Assembly: GCA_003602285.1 (NCBI GenBank)
Contig: QZVU01000001.1
Location: forward strand, 1 to 64,000
DNA from: Arthrobacter frigidicola
GTDB lineage: Bacteria > Actinomycetota > Actinomycetes > Actinomycetales > Micrococcaceae
DNA length: 64,000 nt
Reading direction: 5' to 3'
Positions 60,860 through 64,000 of this stretch are shown here, in pieces (position 1 is the first letter of the stretch; the number at the start of each line of letters is the position of its first letter). Below the pieces are notes generated by a model, which was given only the letters and a program-made list of their open reading frames with translations, did not search any database and was not told the origin of the DNA. The position numbers and the translations under genes are program-made.

Positions 60860-60878
60860 TACTCCTAATGTAGGAGTA
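60860..60878. promoter_or_regulatory. Perfect 8-bp palindrome, candidate operator
   Basis: TACTCCTA and TAGGAGTA flank ATG. The TACT...AGTA form recalls operators of YodB/HxlR-type redox regulators (from memory). It is 221 nt upstream of the VOC gene. Confidence 0.5.
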
Positions 60879-61099
60879 GCAGCATTCTCCGAATGGGCAG
60901 CTCCCAGGCCCACCGTCGAGCAATACGAAATTCAATAGCCGGCCGTAATTGTTCTGCCGGCCCTCCGCGGAATAACACTGACCATTTCCGCATTTCCGAG
61001 AGCCGGGACAGTGCAGGGGAACCCGGCGCGGCGGTTCCAACCACCACCATCAACCACCACCACTAACCACCACCACCACTAAGAAGGAAGAGGATCGTC

Positions 61100-61546
61100 A
61101 TGGAATTCAAACTTGAGGTAGTAGCCGTTCCCGTCACGGACGTGGACCGGGCCAAGGCCTTCTACGACTCACTGGGTTGGCGCTTCGACGCCGACTTCAC
61201 CGTTGACGAGGACCTCCGGGTCGTCCAGTTCACCCCTCCGGGCTCGGGTGCCTCGATCATGATCGGCAAGGGCATCACCGCCGGCGCCCCTGGCTCCCTG
61301 CAGGGCCTGTACCTGATCGTCGATGACATCATCGCCGCCCGCGAGGACATCGCCGCCCGCGGCATCGAGATCTCCGAGGTCTGGCACGACGCCAAGGGCA
61401 TCTGGCACCACGAGGGGGAAAAGGACCGCGTCGCCGGGCCCGACCCCGAGCGCAAGACCTACGCCTCCTACGCCTCCTTCACCGACCCCGACGGCAACGG
61501 CTGGTTCCTCCAGGAGATCACCACCCGCCTGCCCGGCCGCATCTAA
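61100..61546 (+). CDS. VOC family (glyoxalase-like) protein
   Basis: The 148-aa protein is a single vicinal-oxygen-chelate unit: LEVVAVPVTDVDRAKAFYDSLGWRFDAD opens it, and ASFTDPDGNGWFLQEIT closes it with the usual metal/effector-site acid. It may be a dioxygenase, glyoxalase or antibiotic-binding protein; the substrate is unknown. A strong Shine-Dalgarno and a 3' hairpin (61563) suggest a monocistronic unit. Confidence 0.87.
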   Translation: MEFKLEVVAVPVTDVDRAKAFYDSLGWRFDADFTVDEDLRVVQFTPPGSGASIMIGKGITAGAPGSLQGLYLIVDDIIAAREDIAARGIEISEVWHDAKGIWHHEGEKDRVAGPDPERKTYASYASFTDPDGNGWFLQEITTRLPGRI

Positions 61547-61562
61547 GTCCGGCCAATAGACC

Positions 61563-61598
61563 CCGCCGCGGCGTCCGGATCACCGGGCGCCGCGGCGG
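61563..61598 (+). terminator. Terminator hairpin after the VOC gene
   Basis: The 11-bp stem CCGCCGCGGCG with CGCCGCGGCGG begins 17 nt after the stop. Confidence 0.75.
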
Positions 61599-61702
61599 TT
61601 CCAACCCACAGGACCGTGCCGGTGGAGCAACACCGGAACGTAGAAGATATCCACGCAGAAGAGACTCAAGGCAGAACCGAAATTTTGAGGGAAGACACGA
61701 CG

Positions 61703-63139
61703 ATGGAAAAAACTGAGTACGACCTGATTGTTCTGGGCGGAGGTGCAGTTGGCGAGAATGTGGCTGACCGTGCTGTCCAGGGCGGATTGACCGCAGTGGT
61801 CGTTGAGGCCGAGCTGGTCGGAGGCGAGTGCTCGTATTGGGCGTGCATGCCCTCGAAGGCGCTGCTGCGCTCAGCCCAGGTGCTGCGCGCGGCCCGGCAC
61901 ATGCCCGGCGCAGCGGAGGCGGTCACCGGCGAGCTGAACGTTGACGCGGTGCTGGCCCGGCGGAATGCCTTCACCAGCAACTGGGACGACGCCGGCCAGG
62001 TCGGCTGGCTCGAGGGTGCCGGAATCGACCTGGTGCGCGGCCATGGACGGATCAGCGGCACCAGGGAGGTCACTGTGACCGCCGCTGACGGTACCGTCAC
62101 CGTGCTCACCGCACGCCACGCGGTGGCCGTGACCACCGGCTCCGATGCCGTGATTCCCCCCATCGAAGGCCTGGCGGAGGCCCGCCCCTGGACATCCCGG
62201 GAGGCGACAAGCATCAAGTCCGTGCCCGAGAGCGTTGCCATCATTGGCGGCGGTGTCGTGGCAACGGAGATGGCCACCGCCTTCGCCGGCTTCGGCACGA
62301 AGGTCACCCTGATCGCCCGCAGCGGCCTGCTCACCGAGATGGAGCCCTTCGCGGGTGAAATGGTCGGCGCATCCCTGCGCGAGCTGGGTGCCACGGTGCT
62401 CACCGACACCAAGACCACGAAGGTCACGCGGGACGGGGATACCGTCACCATTGAAACTTCCGACGGCGGCACAATCACCGCCGGCGAAGTCATTGTGGCC
62501 ACCGGGCGCAGCCCGCGCAGCTCCGACATCGGTCTGGAGACCGTGGGACTCACTGCCGGTGCCTGGCTGGAAACGGATGACACGATGCAGGTGCCCGGCT
62601 ATGACTGGCTCTACGCAGCCGGCGATGTGACCGGGCGGGTGCTGCTGACCCACCAGGGCAAGTACCAGGCGCGCGCGGCAGGTGACGTGATTGCGGCCCG
62701 GGCCACCGGCGCCGTGGTCTCGGACGGCCCATGGGGAACGCATGTGGCCACCGCCGATCACGAGGCGGTTCCGCAGGTGACCTTCACCGACCCCGAGGTC
62801 GCCTCGGTGGGCTTGACCGCCGCGGCTGCCCGCCGCGCCGGTTATGAGATCCGGATTGTGGATTACGAGCTCGGCTGGACTGCCGGCGCTTCGGTCCACG
62901 CCGATGGGTACACCGGCAAGGCCCGCATGATCGTCGATGAGAAGCGCAAGGTCGTCCTTGGGGTGACCTTCGTGGGACCCGACGTCGCGGAGCTGGTCCA
63001 GGCGGCGACCATGATCATCGTCGGCGAGGTCCCCCTTGACCGTCTCTGGCACGCTGTGCCGGCGTACCCGACGATCAGTGAGATCTGGCTGCGCCTGCTC
63101 GAAACCTACGGCCGTCCCCAGCCGGTCTCGGCCAAGTAA
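61703..63139 (+). CDS. Flavin disulfide reductase (Lpd / mercuric reductase superfamily)
   Basis: The 478-aa enzyme has FAD motif LIVLGGGAVGENVA at residue 8, redox-active Cys pair in GGECSYWACMPSKALL near 40 (C-x4-C), NAD(P) motif VAIIGGGVVATEMA near 179, LYAAGDVTG near 310 and the C-terminal HAVPAYPTISEIW with the acid/base His. It lacks mercury-specific N- and C-terminal cysteines, and there is no 2-oxo-acid complex nearby. GAGGGAAG is eight bases before ATG 61703. Confidence 0.88.
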   Translation: MEKTEYDLIVLGGGAVGENVADRAVQGGLTAVVVEAELVGGECSYWACMPSKALLRSAQVLRAARHMPGAAEAVTGELNVDAVLARRNAFTSNWDDAGQVGWLEGAGIDLVRGHGRISGTREVTVTAADGTVTVLTARHAVAVTTGSDAVIPPIEGLAEARPWTSREATSIKSVPESVAIIGGGVVATEMATAFAGFGTKVTLIARSGLLTEMEPFAGEMVGASLRELGATVLTDTKTTKVTRDGDTVTIETSDGGTITAGEVIVATGRSPRSSDIGLETVGLTAGAWLETDDTMQVPGYDWLYAAGDVTGRVLLTHQGKYQARAAGDVIAARATGAVVSDGPWGTHVATADHEAVPQVTFTDPEVASVGLTAAAARRAGYEIRIVDYELGWTAGASVHADGYTGKARMIVDEKRKVVLGVTFVGPDVAELVQAATMIIVGEVPLDRLWHAVPAYPTISEIWLRLLETYGRPQPVSAK

Positions 63140-63162
63140 CCGGCCCCGCCGGTACCGCAGCT

Positions 63163-63200
63163 CCGCCAGGGGCGGTCCCCGTCCGGGCCGCCCCTGGCGG
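63163..63200 (+). terminator. Terminator hairpin after the flavin reductase gene
   Basis: A perfect 13-bp stem (CCGCCAGGGGCGG with CCGCCCCTGGCGG) lies 23 nt after the stop. Confidence 0.8.
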
Positions 63201-63242
63201 TAAACGCCACCGTCCGCCCGCAGCGGACGAACCACCACCCAC

Positions 63243-63287
63243 CCGTACCAGGGCACCCCCAACCACCCGCCCGTAGCAGGGCACCCC
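63243..63287. repeat. Short direct repeat, two copies
   Basis: CCGTACCAGGGCACCCC (63243-63259) recurs with one change at 63271-63287, period 28, inside a CCACC-rich leader of the DUF3040 gene. It resembles the CCA-rich stretch before the VOC gene. Confidence 0.75.
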
Positions 63288-63324
63288 ACCCCGGCGCCTG
63301 CGCCGGACAGTCAAGGAGATCCCG

Positions 63325-63633
63325 ATGGCGCTTTCGGACCGCGAGCAGCAACTGTTCGACCAGCTGGAAAAACAGCTGCGGAACGATGACCCCCGGCTCG
63401 CCGCCGCGCTCGCTCCGGCCGCGGCTCCCACCGTGTCCACCCGCCGCATCGTCCTGGGCGTGCTCATTGACGTCGCAGGGTTCATCCTGGTCTTCATCGG
63501 CGTGATGCTTTCGGGCCTCGCCGCCAGCATCTCTGTCGGTGTCTTCGGCTTCGCCGTCATGGTCGTGGGCCTGTATGTTGCGCTGAGCGCGGCGGAACCA
63601 CGGCCACGCGCCAGCCAGTGGCTGCTTGACTGA
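63325..63633 (+). CDS. DUF3040 membrane protein
   Basis: The 102-aa protein has the family start MALSDREQQLFDQLEKQLRNDDPRLAAAL and two hydrophobic helices (about residues 43-62 and 68-88). It is conserved in Actinobacteria, function unknown. AAGGAGA precedes ATG 63325 by eight bases. Confidence 0.87.
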   Translation: MALSDREQQLFDQLEKQLRNDDPRLAAALAPAAAPTVSTRRIVLGVLIDVAGFILVFIGVMLSGLAASISVGVFGFAVMVVGLYVALSAAEPRPRASQWLLD

Positions 63634-63674
63634 CTTCCACCGGCCTCCGAGCCGCAGACCGGTGCCGGCCCGGC

Positions 63675-64000
63675 TCAGGTGCTGAGCCGGTCCAGGATAG
63701 ACGCCGCGGAGCCGGCAACGCAGCGGTTGAAGCCGGTGCCGGCCCACAGGTTGATGCGGTGGGGGTCGTTCGCCGCGGCCGCGGCCGCCCGCAGCGGACT
63801 CGTCAGGTGATGGATCTCGGGATAGCCGAAGGGCGCCACCGGGTCGTACTTCTCCATGAAGTCATTGAAAAGACCCCGGGCATACCGGCCCGAGAAGGCT
63901 CTTGTCACCGCGGTGGCTCGAAACGCGGGTGAGGCCAGCGCCGCCCGGTGCGCCGCCCGCGTTCCCGCTTCCTCGGCCCGCAGGAAGGCGGTGCCGACCT
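63675..64000 (-). CDS. Nitronate monooxygenase-like enzyme, 3' part (runs off the window)
   Basis: The C-terminal 108 residues show GTAFLRAEEAGTRAAHRAAL, then VTRAFSGRYARGLFNDFM and PYPEIHHLTSPLR-type text (GYPEIHHLTSPLR), the ending pattern of class I nitronate monooxygenases (compare GTAFL...VLTGAFTGRLARGLVN in the 58416 gene). It is a second family member in the cluster. The start lies right of the window. Confidence 0.82.
   Translation of the reverse strand, partial: VGTAFLRAEEAGTRAAHRAALASPAFRATAVTRAFSGRYARGLFNDFMEKYDPVAPFGYPEIHHLTSPLRAAAAAANDPHRINLWAGTGFNRCVAGSAASILDRLST

Larger units (their letters stand above)
60592..61099 (+). other. 508-nt intergenic region between MBL and VOC genes
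   Basis: After the terminator this stretch is AT-richer than its surroundings. It has a perfect palindrome (60860-60878), a CCA-rich tandem stretch (61038-61081) and, on the minus strand, two weak open frames: 61040-60855 (61 aa, six Cys) and 60848-60588 (86 aa). I see no good ribosome binding site for either, and the second reads through the terminator hairpin. I do not call them genes. RBS AGGAAGAGGA at about 61085 belongs to the VOC gene. Confidence 0.5.

Overview
The window is high-GC actinobacterial DNA, most likely from a Micrococcaceae member close to Arthrobacter. Support for this comes from mshD (mycothiol synthase) beside an atypical GlnR-type regulator and ppk1, DUF3040, DUF4193 and DUF2797 proteins, frequent GTG starts, and ATGA-type start/stop overlaps. 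A bacterioruberin-type C50 carotenoid gene set (UbiA-type elongase, CrtD-like desaturase, CruF) fits a red-pigmented Arthrobacter such as the A. agilis group. The species itself is inference.

Layout. (1) 1-9.9 kb is a cell-surface glycan locus. Two near-identical glycosyltransferase genes diverge from a long inverted repeat. The rightward one leads a tightly overlapping operon: HprK-like P-loop kinase, second glycosyltransferase, flippase, large polymerase-like membrane protein, two tiny membrane proteins and a metallophosphoesterase, followed by a lipoprotein phosphoesterase. (2) 10-18 kb holds yajQ, tRNA-Tyr, and more envelope or secreted functions: an OatA/OafB-like acyltransferase with an SGNH domain, a secreted HNH nuclease, and a VanY-like peptidase with FG-GAP-like repeats. 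Small membrane and hypothetical proteins follow. (3) 18-27.4 kb is mainly housekeeping: thioredoxin, a DNA glycosylase, the cystathionine beta-synthase / gamma-synthase pair, an amidohydrolase, a MOSC protein and a DEAD-box helicase with a long leader. (4) 27.5-30 kb has tRNA-Thr and tRNA-Met, then two secreted proteins of unknown function. (5) 30-38.5 kb has a thioredoxin-reductase-like enzyme plus methyltransferase divergent from an XRE-cupin regulator, then LtrA, an orphan ParA-like ATPase, DUF2797, a HadA/HadB-like dehydratase pair and murB. (6) 38.6-52.2 kb is core metabolism: asd, thyA-folA, ppk1-mutT1, mshD, glnR, a nitrobindin-like protein, a YgfZ-like protein and pfkA. (7) 52.4-55.5 kb is the carotenoid set. 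(8) 55.6-56.5 kb has a cysteine-free bL36, DUF4193 and a broken acetyltransferase gene. (9) 56.5-64 kb is an accessory cluster that starts exactly at the break in that acetyltransferase gene: TetR regulator, SDR lacking the catalytic Tyr, SnoaL-like protein, two nitronate monooxygenases, MBL hydrolase, VOC protein, flavin disulfide reductase and DUF3040. It has recognisable sigma-70-type promoters and palindromic operators.

The most interesting parts are the glycan operon with its kinase and inverted-repeat promoter region, the carotenoid set, and the right-hand redox/electrophile cluster. All family assignments come from reading motifs by eye; no database search was run.
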